Assembly (NCBI GenBank): GCA_963678275.1
Contig: OY782765.1
Span: forward strand, 4,712,001 to 4,776,000
Reading direction: 5' to 3'
Length of the DNA: 64,000 nucleotides
Source of the DNA: G963677445 sp963678275
Lineage (GTDB): Bacteria; Bacteroidota; Ignavibacteria; Ignavibacteriales; Melioribacteraceae
The notes below the pieces were generated by a model, which saw only the letters and a program-made list of their open reading frames with translations, made no database searches and was not told the DNA's origin. Below, one piece after another: positions 26,493 through 35,065 of the stretch (position 1 is the stretch's first letter; every line of letters starts with the position of its first letter). The position numbers were made by a program, and so were the translations under genes.

Positions 26493-27482
26493 ATGAAACA
26501 AAATCAGGATCATAATATTAAAAGAGGCGTCAGTCTCTATAGTTACCAGGAAGAGTATTTTTTAAGAAAGATGACTCTTGAAGACTGCATAGCCGCGGTT
26601 GCCGATACAGGCGCGACCGGAATTGAAATACTGGGAGAACAGATGGTTCCCGGTTTCCCGAAACTGACAGATGAATTTGTTGAAAACTGGTTCGGGATGA
26701 TGGAAAAATATAAAGTCACCCCGGTTTGCCACGATATGTTTTTGGATTTCAAAAAGTATAAAAACCGTTACCTGACATTTGATGAACAGCTTGACTCGAT
26801 AGTCAAAGATATCAAATTTGCCAATAAACTCGGGTTTAAGGTGATGCGGGTGATTGTAAGCACATCGCCGGAATTGATGGAAAAAGCTATTCCTTTCGCC
26901 GAAGAATATGATGTAAAAATGGGCATAGAGGTTCATTCACCATGGCATATCAATTCAGCCTGGATGACTTATCACTGGGAAGTAATGGAAAAAACAGGCA
27001 CAAAACATTTTGGTTTCATCCCCGACATGGGAATGTTTCTGAAAAGACTTCCGCGGGTGCAGATTGATAATATGGTGCGCAAGGGAGCAAGCGAAAAAAT
27101 AGCCGAGCATGTATGTAAACAGCATGAAAAAGGTGTAATGGCTGAATACATTGTAGCCGAGGTTGCCCAGATGTCGAAAAATCCAATGGATTTGAGATTA
27201 GCTGAAATGCCCCGTCATAATATATTTAACAATCCAAACAGCCTGATATTCTTTGCGGATAAAATAATTCATATTCACGCTAAATTTCTGGAAATGCTTG
27301 ACAATTATACCGAATACAGCATTGATTACCCCGAAATAATTGAGGTGCTTAAAAAGTGTAATTTTGACGGATACCTCTCCAGTGAATATGAAGGCAACAG
27401 GCATATTCAGGATATTATGGAAGTGGACAGTGTTGAGCAGGTCAGAAGACAGCAGGAAATGTTCAAAAGATTACTGGCCTGA
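26493..27482 (+). CDS. C-glycoside deglycosidase alpha-like subunit (xylose-isomerase-type barrel), module 1
   Basis: 329 residues of the sugar phosphate isomerase/epimerase TIM-barrel family. Probable metal ligands are E146 (MGIEVHSPW), D178 (GFIPDMGMF), H262 (IHIHAKF) and E298 (YLSSEYEG), so the active site looks intact. It is followed after 43 bp by a DUF6379-like beta gene. In known C-glycoside deglycosidases the barrel is the catalytic alpha subunit. It cleaves the C-C bond of a 3-keto C-glycoside, and sometimes C-O bonds, with a divalent metal. That role is inferred from the pairing and from neighbouring oxidoreductases; a simple isomerase is the alternative. Cytoplasmic. Confidence 0.8.
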   Translation: MKQNQDHNIKRGVSLYSYQEEYFLRKMTLEDCIAAVADTGATGIEILGEQMVPGFPKLTDEFVENWFGMMEKYKVTPVCHDMFLDFKKYKNRYLTFDEQLDSIVKDIKFANKLGFKVMRVIVSTSPELMEKAIPFAEEYDVKMGIEVHSPWHINSAWMTYHWEVMEKTGTKHFGFIPDMGMFLKRLPRVQIDNMVRKGASEKIAEHVCKQHEKGVMAEYIVAEVAQMSKNPMDLRLAEMPRHNIFNNPNSLIFFADKIIHIHAKFLEMLDNYTEYSIDYPEIIEVLKKCNFDGYLSSEYEGNRHIQDIMEVDSVEQVRRQQEMFKRLLA

Positions 27483-27525
27483 TAATATCAATCAATAATT
27501 TTATAACAAAACAGCAGAATATAAA

Positions 27526-27915
27526 ATGTTTGAAAAATATATGATCGTTGCCGAACAGGCAAAAAATATAACCGACGGAACCGGAATTTGCGGGTATCAG
27601 TTTGGCGCAAGATTGCCCTATTACAGAGGCCTGGGATTGTCGATGGTGGAAGATATTAAGGTGAGCGTTGATGGCAGAAATGTTGAACCTGAAAAAATCA
27701 GGTTTACCGTTCATGACAACATTTATACACTTAAAGAGATGGAAACAGAAGGTGAAGACAGATGGGAAATGGGTGAGATAGCGACAATAACAGTTGAAGA
27801 AAAAAACGGCCTGCCTGACGGAGAGCACAACCTTGAACTGTTAATAATACTGAGGATCTCTTATATGCCATTTCCATCAATAAGCAAATCGGACAAAAAA
27901 ATAGTTATTAGCTAA
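27526..27915 (+). CDS. C-glycoside deglycosidase beta-like subunit (DUF6379), module 1
   Basis: 129 residues with the family pattern ICGYQFGARLPYYRGLGLSM, VSVDGRNVEPEKIRFTVHDN, IYTLKEM, RWEMGEIATITV and LLIILRISYMPFP. This is the small beta-sandwich subunit that completes the active site of C-glycoside deglycosidase heteromers. It sits 43 bp after its alpha partner and 70 bp before the Gfo/Idh/MocA gene. No other function is known for this family, which makes it the best marker for the pathway. No signal peptide; cytoplasmic. Confidence 0.82.
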   Translation: MFEKYMIVAEQAKNITDGTGICGYQFGARLPYYRGLGLSMVEDIKVSVDGRNVEPEKIRFTVHDNIYTLKEMETEGEDRWEMGEIATITVEEKNGLPDGEHNLELLIILRISYMPFPSISKSDKKIVIS

Positions 27916-27985
27916 ACAGTCTTTTGTAAGCTCTTGAAAATATCGCGCTTGGAAAGTAAATAATAAAAAATAAATGGAGTAGAAA

Positions 27986-29116
27986 ATGAAAGAAATTAAA
28001 GTTGGTATTGTTGGCTGCGGATTTATAGGAGAATTCAAGCATCTTCCAAACCTCGCGAAACAGGAGGGTGTAAAGGTTGTCGCTTTTTGCGATATTATCA
28101 TCGAGAGAGCTGAAAAATCAGCCAAAAAATTTGGAGATTCAGACTGCCTTGTCACTGTTGATTATAAGGAATTACTTGAGCGCGAAGAGATAGAGGTTAT
28201 CCACGTATGCACACCAAACTCCTCACACTCCGAAATTTCTGTCGCGGCTCTTGAAAGCGGCAAGCATGTTATGTGTGAAAAACCAATGGCAAAAACAAGC
28301 GCGGAAGCAAAAGCTATGCTTGACGCCTCAAAACGAACAGGCAAACTTTTAACAATCGGTTATCAGAACCGTTTCCGTGAAGACTCACTATTTATAAAAT
28401 CATTATGCGAAAAGGGAGAAATGGGGGATATCTATCTTGGGAAAGCTTTTGCCACCCGCCGCCGCGGCGTTCCCACCTGGGGTGTTTTTATGGATAAAGA
28501 GAAACAGGGCGGAGGCCCCCTTATTGACCTTGGAACACACGCCCTCGATTTAACATTATGGATGATGGACAATTACGAGCCTGTTTCGGTGACCGGTTCA
28601 ACTTTCAATAAAATTGGAAAGTCAGGCAGCGAAGCCAATATAATGGGTCCCTGGGATCCTAAGAATTATGAAGTTGAAGACAGCGCGTTTGGTTTTGTGA
28701 AATTCAGCAACGGCGCGACCGTTATTCTCGAAGCTTCATGGGCGCTGAATATGATAGTAGCGAATGAAGCTATGACTATGCTTTGCGGCACAAAAGCCGG
28801 CGTGGATATGTTTCCTGAAAACGGACCGATCGTTCGTAAATCTGATTTCCAGGATGTGCCTGTACAGCATGTAAGAGTTAATGGAGAAAATAACGGCAGT
28901 CTTTTTGTCCAGAACTACGCTCTCGGCGGATCGTTTATTGGCGACGGCAAGCAGAGAGAAAGTTTTGCCGGCGGCGGCAAAGAGATGAAAGCCTGGTTTG
29001 ATAGTATAAGAACAGGAAAAGAACTGGTTGTTAAACCGGAACAGGCTTATACCGTCACAACTATTCTTGAAGCAATTTATAAATCAGCGGAATCAGGCAA
29101 AACCATTTCATTATAA
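27986..29116 (+). CDS. Gfo/Idh/MocA family oxidoreductase, candidate glycoside 3-dehydrogenase
   Basis: 376 residues. The N-terminal Rossmann domain has GIVGCGFIGEF, then HVCTPNSSHSEI and CEKPMA (the E-K-P motif with the catalytic Lys). The C-terminal domain has GGGPLIDLGTHALDLTLWM with the catalytic Asp/His pair. The family oxidises or reduces sugar hydroxyls with NAD(P). In C-glycoside and ycj-type glycoside pathways a member makes the 3-keto-glycoside, or reduces the released 3-keto-sugar to glucose. Its position between two deglycosidase modules supports that role. RBS is GGAGTAG about 8 nt upstream of the ATG. Confidence 0.9.
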   Translation: MKEIKVGIVGCGFIGEFKHLPNLAKQEGVKVVAFCDIIIERAEKSAKKFGDSDCLVTVDYKELLEREEIEVIHVCTPNSSHSEISVAALESGKHVMCEKPMAKTSAEAKAMLDASKRTGKLLTIGYQNRFREDSLFIKSLCEKGEMGDIYLGKAFATRRRGVPTWGVFMDKEKQGGGPLIDLGTHALDLTLWMMDNYEPVSVTGSTFNKIGKSGSEANIMGPWDPKNYEVEDSAFGFVKFSNGATVILEASWALNMIVANEAMTMLCGTKAGVDMFPENGPIVRKSDFQDVPVQHVRVNGENNGSLFVQNYALGGSFIGDGKQRESFAGGGKEMKAWFDSIRTGKELVVKPEQAYTVTTILEAIYKSAESGKTISL

Positions 29117-29215
29117 TTGCCTCTGCTTCTGAATAAACTCCCTTTGAACATTTTAGATTATGGGTCTGCTCTTTAGCGGGCCCCAAATATTAAATTTTTA
29201 GGAGAAATATATCTG

Positions 29216-29626
29216 ATGGGCGCTTCATTAAAGATAATTGATGACGACAGTTTGCAAATTACCGAAAACGGAGTAATGTTTGGCATCAGGCTTAACTGGT
29301 ACAGATCACTGCCTCTTTCATGCGTTACTATAGAAAGTGTGGAAGTGGAAGAAAAAACAATATCGAAAGAAAATATTTCATTTTGCTATGATGGCGGAAA
29401 ATATAAAATTGATGAAATGGAAAATATGACCGGCAAATACTGGTATGTACAGGACAGCGCCGGACTTTCGGTTGATTTACCAGAAAAAGCCGAACTGAAC
29501 AGGGACTATAAAATAGGCGTCACTATTTCCCTTCGTATGCCATATATACCGGTGGGTCCCGTGAAATTTTTAACCATTCCAACCAAATTTACTTCTGTAC
29601 AAAAAGCGAGGCAGGAAGAAAAATGA
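29216..29626 (+). CDS. C-glycoside deglycosidase beta-like subunit (DUF6379), module 2
   Basis: 136 residues. Aligned by eye with the module 1 beta protein it keeps GVMFGIRLNWYRSLPLS (for GYQFGARLPYYRGLGLS), ISKENISFCYDGGKYKIDEM and SLRMPYIPVGP, but overall identity is low. Hence it is an old paralogue, not a recent duplication. Here the beta gene precedes its alpha partner and overlaps it by 4 bp (ATGA), the reverse order of module 1. An AGGAG ribosome site lies 11 nt before the ATG. Function as for module 1, probably for a different aglycone or bond type. Confidence 0.75.
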   Translation: MGASLKIIDDDSLQITENGVMFGIRLNWYRSLPLSCVTIESVEVEEKTISKENISFCYDGGKYKIDEMENMTGKYWYVQDSAGLSVDLPEKAELNRDYKIGVTISLRMPYIPVGPVKFLTIPTKFTSVQKARQEEK

Positions 29627-30618
29627 TAAATAAAAATAAACCTGTTTTGGGTGTTACATTATTCAGTTTTACGAATGAATGGCAGCAGAGAGTTTTTAAT
29701 CTTGAAAGTATGCTCGCGAAAGTGGCCGAACTTAAATTAGGCCCGGCGATAGAAGTGGTTGGATTTCAAAGCTTCCGGGACTTTCCCGATGTATCGGATA
29801 AGACGGTGAGGGAATTTAAAGCCGCAATGGAAAAATATGAAATGATCCCGAGCTGCCTGGGGGCGAATATTGATATCGGCATAAGAAAAGACCGGGTAAT
29901 GTCGCAGGATGAAATTGTTGAATATACGACGCGGCAAATAAAATCGGCTGAAAAACTGGGCTTCCCGGTGCTGAGAATACAAACTTTCGCGAAACCTGAC
30001 ACACTGTTAAAACTTTTGCCGGCCGCTGAAAAAGCGAATGTTCATCTCGCGAGTGAGCTTCATTCACCTTTAACTATTGATCATCCGGATGTGACAGAAT
30101 TACTGGAATTTTACCGGAAAACAGAGTCTCCGATGCTTGGTTTTATTCCCGATTTCAGCTCTTCAATGAATTCAGTTCCCCGGTTGTTCTGGCAAAATTT
30201 ACGTAACTCGGGCGCTACTGAGGAATTAATAGAACGTTCTTCACTGTTATGGGAAAAATCAGGCTCTCCACGGGAAAAATTTGGCCAGTTACACGCGATA
30301 TGTGAAGAATTAAATGTGGCTCCGGGTGTCGCCGGACAGTTAAATATGGTGCTGACAATGTTCGGTCATATGCCGGTGGAAGGCTGGAATGAAATACTGC
30401 CATTTGTAAGGCATATTCATGGTAAGTTTTATGAAGTTAATTCCGACTTACATGAACCCTCCATTCCCTATGAATCAATAATGAAACTGCTGGCTGAAAA
30501 AGAATTCACCGGCACAATTTCGGCTGAATGGGAAGGTCAGGCTTTCACTGAGGAGCCTGTAGGTTTCGACCAGGTTAAAGCCTGGAGAAATATGTGTGAA
30601 AAATTATTAAATAATTAA
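29623..30618 (+). CDS. C-glycoside deglycosidase alpha-like subunit (xylose-isomerase-type barrel), module 2
   Basis: 331 residues. Same family and same putative metal set as module 1: E145 (ASELHSPL), D177 (GFIPDFSS), H266 (RHIHGKFYE) and E302 (TISAEWEG). It shares the E-x-H-S-P, G-F-I-P-D and H-x-K-F motifs with the 26493 protein but is otherwise clearly diverged. Translation is coupled to the beta gene through a 4-bp overlap. Two complete alpha/beta sets in one locus suggest either two glycoside classes or cleavage of C- and O-linked forms. Confidence 0.78.
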   Translation: MINKNKPVLGVTLFSFTNEWQQRVFNLESMLAKVAELKLGPAIEVVGFQSFRDFPDVSDKTVREFKAAMEKYEMIPSCLGANIDIGIRKDRVMSQDEIVEYTTRQIKSAEKLGFPVLRIQTFAKPDTLLKLLPAAEKANVHLASELHSPLTIDHPDVTELLEFYRKTESPMLGFIPDFSSSMNSVPRLFWQNLRNSGATEELIERSSLLWEKSGSPREKFGQLHAICEELNVAPGVAGQLNMVLTMFGHMPVEGWNEILPFVRHIHGKFYEVNSDLHEPSIPYESIMKLLAEKEFTGTISAEWEGQAFTEEPVGFDQVKAWRNMCEKLLNN

Positions 30619-30639
30619 AACAGCTAAGGAGATAAAACA

Positions 30640-31602
30640 ATGAAACTTGGCGTTCTAACCGTTTTATTTCAGGATCATCCGCTCGATTCAGTAACAGATA
30701 AACTGGCAAAAATGGGTGTGGAAGCAGTAGAGCTCGGCGCTGGCGGATATCCCGGCTCAGCTCACTGCGACGCGGCTGAACTTCTAAAAGACAAAAACAG
30801 AATAAAAGAATTCCGGAAAAAAATAGAAGACAAGGGCCTTATAATCAGCGCCCTTTCATGTCACAGCAATCCTGTTTCACCCGATAAAAAATTCGCTGCC
30901 GAATCGGACCGTACAATACAGCAAACAATTCATCTGGCCGAAGAGCTTGAGGTGGGTGTAATCAACCTGTTTTCAGGATGCCCCGGCGACAGTGAAGAAG
31001 CGAAATATCCCAACTGGGTTACCTGCGCGTGGCCTCCCGAGTTTATGGAAATATTAAACTGGCAGTGGGAAGAAAAAGTAATTCCTTACTGGAGGAAGAC
31101 AGGAGCCGCGGCGGAGAAAGCGGGAGTAAAACTTGCCTTTGAAATGCATCCCGGATTTGTGGTGTATAATCCTGAAACGCTGTTAAAATTAAGGAAAGCT
31201 GTCGGAACAGTAATCGGGGCCAACTACGATCCGAGCCATCTGGTCTGGCAGGGGATTGATCCTGTCGCTTCCATAAAAGAGCTGGAAGGAGCAATTTATC
31301 ATTTCCATGCAAAAGATACTTATATCGACAGAAGAAACATGGAAGTAAACGGAGTTCTGGATACAAAACCTTATAGTGAAATGGCAAAAAGGTCCTGGAC
31401 TTTCAGAACAGTCGGCTATGGAAATGACCAGTTTAAGTGGCGGTCAATAATCAGCGCGCTCAGAATGACAGGGTATGATTATGTTATTTCCATTGAGCAT
31501 GAAGATGCTCTCGCGTCGGTTGATGAAGGCTTAAGCAAAGCGGTAAGTTTCCTCAAAGATGTACTGTTAACCGAAAAACCGGCTGAAATGTGGTGGGCCT
31601 GA
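30640..31602 (+). CDS. Sugar phosphate isomerase/epimerase family protein (third barrel)
   Basis: 320 residues of the AP-endonuclease-2/xylose-isomerase-like barrel family, without a beta partner. Metal-type residues are visible in LAFEMHPGF, NYDPSHLVW, HFHAKDT and ISIEHEDAL. Related enzymes epimerise or isomerise keto-sugars (YcjR-like 3-keto-glycoside 4-epimerase, IolE-type dehydratases). It is likely to process the keto-sugar or keto-glycoside of this pathway. It is preceded by AAGGAG 9 nt before the start, and its stop overlaps the glucokinase start (ATGA-type junction nearby, 1 bp apart). Confidence 0.85.
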   Translation: MKLGVLTVLFQDHPLDSVTDKLAKMGVEAVELGAGGYPGSAHCDAAELLKDKNRIKEFRKKIEDKGLIISALSCHSNPVSPDKKFAAESDRTIQQTIHLAEELEVGVINLFSGCPGDSEEAKYPNWVTCAWPPEFMEILNWQWEEKVIPYWRKTGAAAEKAGVKLAFEMHPGFVVYNPETLLKLRKAVGTVIGANYDPSHLVWQGIDPVASIKELEGAIYHFHAKDTYIDRRNMEVNGVLDTKPYSEMAKRSWTFRTVGYGNDQFKWRSIISALRMTGYDYVISIEHEDALASVDEGLSKAVSFLKDVLLTEKPAEMWWA

Positions 31603-31603
31603 T

Positions 31604-32620
31604 ATGAATATTCTCGCGGGAGATACAGGCGGCACAAAAACAATTCTGGCTGTAGTAAATACCGACGATCCAAACATTCTGATGTTTGAAAAAAAGTATT
31701 TAAGCAACAATTACAACAGTCTTGAGGATATTATTAGTGATTACCTCGCGGAGTTTTCGCTGCAGATCGACTGCGCCTGCTTCGCGATAGCCGGGCCGGT
31801 TTCAAATGGTGAGGCAAAACTGACAAATTTAAGCTGGCATGTAAGTTCAGAACAAATTAAAAACATGTTCAGCCTTTCTTTTGTGAAGTTACTCAACGAT
31901 CTGGAAGGCGTCGCCTATTCAATACCGGTTCTGGATGATACTGATCTGTTAACTCTTCATGAAGGAGAACCTGAAGATGGGGGCGTCATTTCGATAGTTG
32001 CTCCCGGGACAGGACTGGGAGAAGGTTTTCTCACATTCAATGATAATATACCTGTTGCTTTCCCGTCGGAAGGTTCTCATGTTTCCTTTGCTCCGGTGAA
32101 TAAAATTCAATCTGAGCTGCTCGAATATATGTGGCTGAAAGGATTTGAGCATGTTAGTTTCGAAAGAGTATGTTCAGGCGCTCTTGGTATTCCAAATATT
32201 TATGATTTTATCAGGGAAACCGGTAAAGCTGAAGAACCGCAATGGCTGAATGAGATGCTGGCAAAATCGGATGATATTACCCCGGTTATAGTTGAAGCTG
32301 CCAAAGATAAGAATAACGTATGTGAAATTTCCGGGATGGTTTTGTGGATATTCACAGAAATACTGGCGGCTGAATGTGGCAATTTAGCTCTTAAAACTCT
32401 GTCAACCGGCGGTATTTATTTGGGAGGAGGAATAGTTCTGCACATTTTGGATGAATTGCGGAAACCTTATTTTTTGCAAATGCTTAAAAGTAAAGGGAGA
32501 TTTGAAGAGCTGGTTTCCCAAATGCCGGTGAAAATAATTCTTAATAATCGGGCGGCTTTGCTCGGGGCAGCCAATTACGGGCAGCAACTCGCTGAAAAAA
32601 ATGAAATGATTAAAGATTAA
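31604..32620 (+). CDS. glk: Glucokinase (Glk family)
   Basis: 338 residues of the bacterial Glk family. ATP-binding motifs LAGDTGGTKT at the N-terminus, catalytic-site stretch KLLNDLEGVAYSIP, phosphate-binding VAPGTGLGEGFL and EGSHVSFAP are all present, and TGGIYLGGGI lies near the C-terminus. It phosphorylates glucose to glucose 6-phosphate. As the final gene of the glycoside-catabolic run it would feed the released glucose into glycolysis, which in turn supports glucose (or a glucoside) as the sugar part of the substrate. Start 1 bp after the previous stop; a rho-independent terminator follows. Confidence 0.9.
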   Translation: MNILAGDTGGTKTILAVVNTDDPNILMFEKKYLSNNYNSLEDIISDYLAEFSLQIDCACFAIAGPVSNGEAKLTNLSWHVSSEQIKNMFSLSFVKLLNDLEGVAYSIPVLDDTDLLTLHEGEPEDGGVISIVAPGTGLGEGFLTFNDNIPVAFPSEGSHVSFAPVNKIQSELLEYMWLKGFEHVSFERVCSGALGIPNIYDFIRETGKAEEPQWLNEMLAKSDDITPVIVEAAKDKNNVCEISGMVLWIFTEILAAECGNLALKTLSTGGIYLGGGIVLHILDELRKPYFLQMLKSKGRFEELVSQMPVKIILNNRAALLGAANYGQQLAEKNEMIKD

Positions 32621-32657
32621 TTTCTCTTCAATGATATACGATTAGATGGTTATCTTA

Positions 32658-32695
32658 AACCGGGACTATGTTTTATAATAGATCCCGGTTTTTTT
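32658..32695 (+). terminator. Rho-independent terminator after glucokinase gene
   Basis: AACCGGGA pairs with TCCCGGTT around an 17-nt loop and is followed directly by a run of T. It lies 37 bp after the glk stop and closes the plus-strand operon against the convergent GMC gene, whose stop is at 32702. Confidence 0.85.
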
Positions 32696-32701
32696 AGGCT
32701 C

Positions 32702-34387
32702 TTAATCAGATGAAAGTTCATTGCTGCTTTTATACTCATCCGCGATAAAATTACACGCGCGGGCAGTGATAGCCATAGTTGTAAGGGTCGGGCCGCATGA
32801 TCCGTTTGTCGGGAAACAACTGCTGTCGGTAACAAATACATTTTTGGCATCCCAGCATTGATTATTCTGATTTAACACAGAGGTTTTTGGATCACTGCCC
32901 ATTTTAGCCCCTCCGCATTCGTGAATGGCAGCGCCGAGCGCCATGCTTTTCCTGAATGATCTCCTGAACATAAATCGTTCAATCATGGAAGCTTCCGGCA
33001 GTAATTTGAATCGTTTGTCGATTTCAAGTATATTCATAGCGAAATCAATATCATAATTGGCTTCAAGCGCCAGTTCAACTGTTGTATCCAATTGAGAACG
33101 AACAAGATTTCTTTCATTCTCATGCATTTTTATCGAAATATGAGGAACAGGAATTCCCCACGCGTCTTTCTTTTTCTTATTGATTGTTATTCTGTTATCA
33201 TAATAGGGGAGCATTTCGCCATGTCCCATAAAACCAAACTGAGCCGGATGATCGTCAGGCACAAATCCTCTTCCGACTATCCCCTGGATATTAAATCCTC
33301 CTTTAAATTCAGGATGGGTGACAGTATCAAGATTTTGAAACCGGGGAATATATATGCCGCCGGGATTATCCTCCCGCGACTTGCCATCTACTAATTCCCA
33401 GCCTTTATTGTTTGGGTCAGTGCCGAATACGAGGGAGGGAGTCTGGTCCATAAAATATCTTCCCAGCAAACCGGATGAATTGCCTATTCCTTCGGGGTGT
33501 TTTGAACATGCCGAATTAAACATCAATCTGATAGTTTCTATGGTTGAAGCGCAGAGCATCACAACGTTTGAGCTGAATTTTCCTGTCTGCCTGGTCACAG
33601 AATCGATATATTCCACACCTTCCGCCTTGCCGCTTTGGCTGTTTATTGTAACTTTTGAAACTGTCGCGTTGTATTTTATATCCAGCAGGCCGGTTTTTAA
33701 CGCTTCGGCAATCGGCGATGAAATTCTGTTATTGTTTTCATCAACCGGAGTTGCTTTATCACTTACATAACGCCAGGGGGTTACATGTCTTTCGGGCCAC
33801 CGTGACTCAACTATATTCTTGAAATTTGCTTCCATACGGGAGAGTCCGGCGGTTTTTATATATTTTCCGTCAGGTAAAAAGGGAATGTTTTCTTTCGCGC
33901 CAATAATTCCCAAAAAGGATTCGATCTGATCGTAATAAGGCTCTATATCTTTATAACTTATTGGCCAGTCTTCTCCTACCCCCTCATGGGAATAGGATTT
34001 AAATGCGTAGTCGGACATTCTCAAAGCTACGCGGCCCCATGATAAAAATCTGCCTCCCAAGTTTTTGCTTCTTATCCAGAGAAAAAAATCATCCTTTGGA
34101 TAGGTATACGGGTGTTTAAAATCGTTCACATATAAAAAGCGCTGATCGGGTGAATAGAATGAGGCCCGCGCCTGAATATGATGACCTGTAAGTCCCGCTA
34201 TTATTCTCGATTTTAGTCCCACTCCTTTCTCATCTGCCGACTTTTTATGAAACAGCTTCTCCTCAAGGGGCGGTCCCGCTTCAAGCAGAAGGGTTCTCAA
34301 GCCTCTTTCAGTCAGCTCTTTGGCCGCTATCCCCCCGGTCGCTCCCGATCCTACTACTATAACATCATATTTATCCTGCTGTGCCAT
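32702..34387 (-). CDS. GMC family FAD-dependent oxidoreductase, candidate glycoside 3-oxidase
   Basis: 561 residues. The FAD Rossmann motif is VIVVGSGATGGIAA followed by LLLEAG. The C-terminal catalytic signature is HECGGAKMG with the active-site His, then SCFPTNGSCGPTLTTMAITA with the partner Asn. It belongs to the branch that includes pyranose 2-oxidase-like and C-glycoside 3-oxidase (CarA-type) enzymes and many sugar dehydrogenases. No Tat signal, so cytoplasmic or accompanied by another export partner. It is convergent with the deglycosidase operon. It could oxidise C3 of the glycoside before cleavage, parallel to the Gfo/Idh/MocA enzyme. Confidence 0.88.
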   Translation of the reverse strand: MAQQDKYDVIVVGSGATGGIAAKELTERGLRTLLLEAGPPLEEKLFHKKSADEKGVGLKSRIIAGLTGHHIQARASFYSPDQRFLYVNDFKHPYTYPKDDFFLWIRSKNLGGRFLSWGRVALRMSDYAFKSYSHEGVGEDWPISYKDIEPYYDQIESFLGIIGAKENIPFLPDGKYIKTAGLSRMEANFKNIVESRWPERHVTPWRYVSDKATPVDENNNRISSPIAEALKTGLLDIKYNATVSKVTINSQSGKAEGVEYIDSVTRQTGKFSSNVVMLCASTIETIRLMFNSACSKHPEGIGNSSGLLGRYFMDQTPSLVFGTDPNNKGWELVDGKSREDNPGGIYIPRFQNLDTVTHPEFKGGFNIQGIVGRGFVPDDHPAQFGFMGHGEMLPYYDNRITINKKKKDAWGIPVPHISIKMHENERNLVRSQLDTTVELALEANYDIDFAMNILEIDKRFKLLPEASMIERFMFRRSFRKSMALGAAIHECGGAKMGSDPKTSVLNQNNQCWDAKNVFVTDSSCFPTNGSCGPTLTTMAITARACNFIADEYKSSNELSSD

Positions 34388-35065
34388 TTTTATTTATTCC
34401 TGTAATAAATTCTGATTTCTTTATTATTATCCTGCTGCAATCATGTTAAATAAATCTTTTAATCTTTATAACCTGTGTTACGTAAAAATTTTTGTATTAT
34501 AGCGCCAATTCAATATAAATTCATTGGCAAATACTGGTATTTCTGTCAAATAACCGGTAAAACTGAGATAGTAAATTTTCATGAAATAAAAATACCAAAT
34601 AATTTCATATCTCCTGAAGGGCGGGGATGAATTTAATGAAACTATAATTTCATCTATAAATCAGGGCTATATGGAATTCATTCTGTAAAGAACATTTTTG
34701 TAAATATCTGCCTTCAGAAAAAAGATCAGACAGATTAAAATCTCTGCTAAATAATATAAACATTTTTCAAAATGATAAAAATCAGCAGCGGGTTAATGAT
34801 AATCAATATCAATCAATAGTGTAACAAAATATCAATTATTAGTCGTTTTTAGTATCAGTATTGTGTCGTTCCCACAAATTAAGTATCGGGAAGGAACAAG
34901 AGAATTTTAATTCGATGATCAATAAAAAATGAAGGGAGATATTGTTGGGATTCAGAGGTATTATAATAATGTAAAAATTGGTTTTGCTTTTTCGCCGGAT
35001 TAATTGTTCCGGAATTACAAAAAACAATTGTCTGTTTACGATAGAATTGAATGCTCTTAGAATTT
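34388..35065. other. 678-bp AT-rich intergenic stretch, no gene seen
   Basis: Very AT-rich. It holds the promoter region of the GMC gene and the 3' flank of the DUF3226-like gene. I see no hairpin-based terminator or repeat family member. A 77-codon minus-strand frame at 34839-35072 overlaps the DUF3226 gene end and has no protein-like features. Confidence 0.5.
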
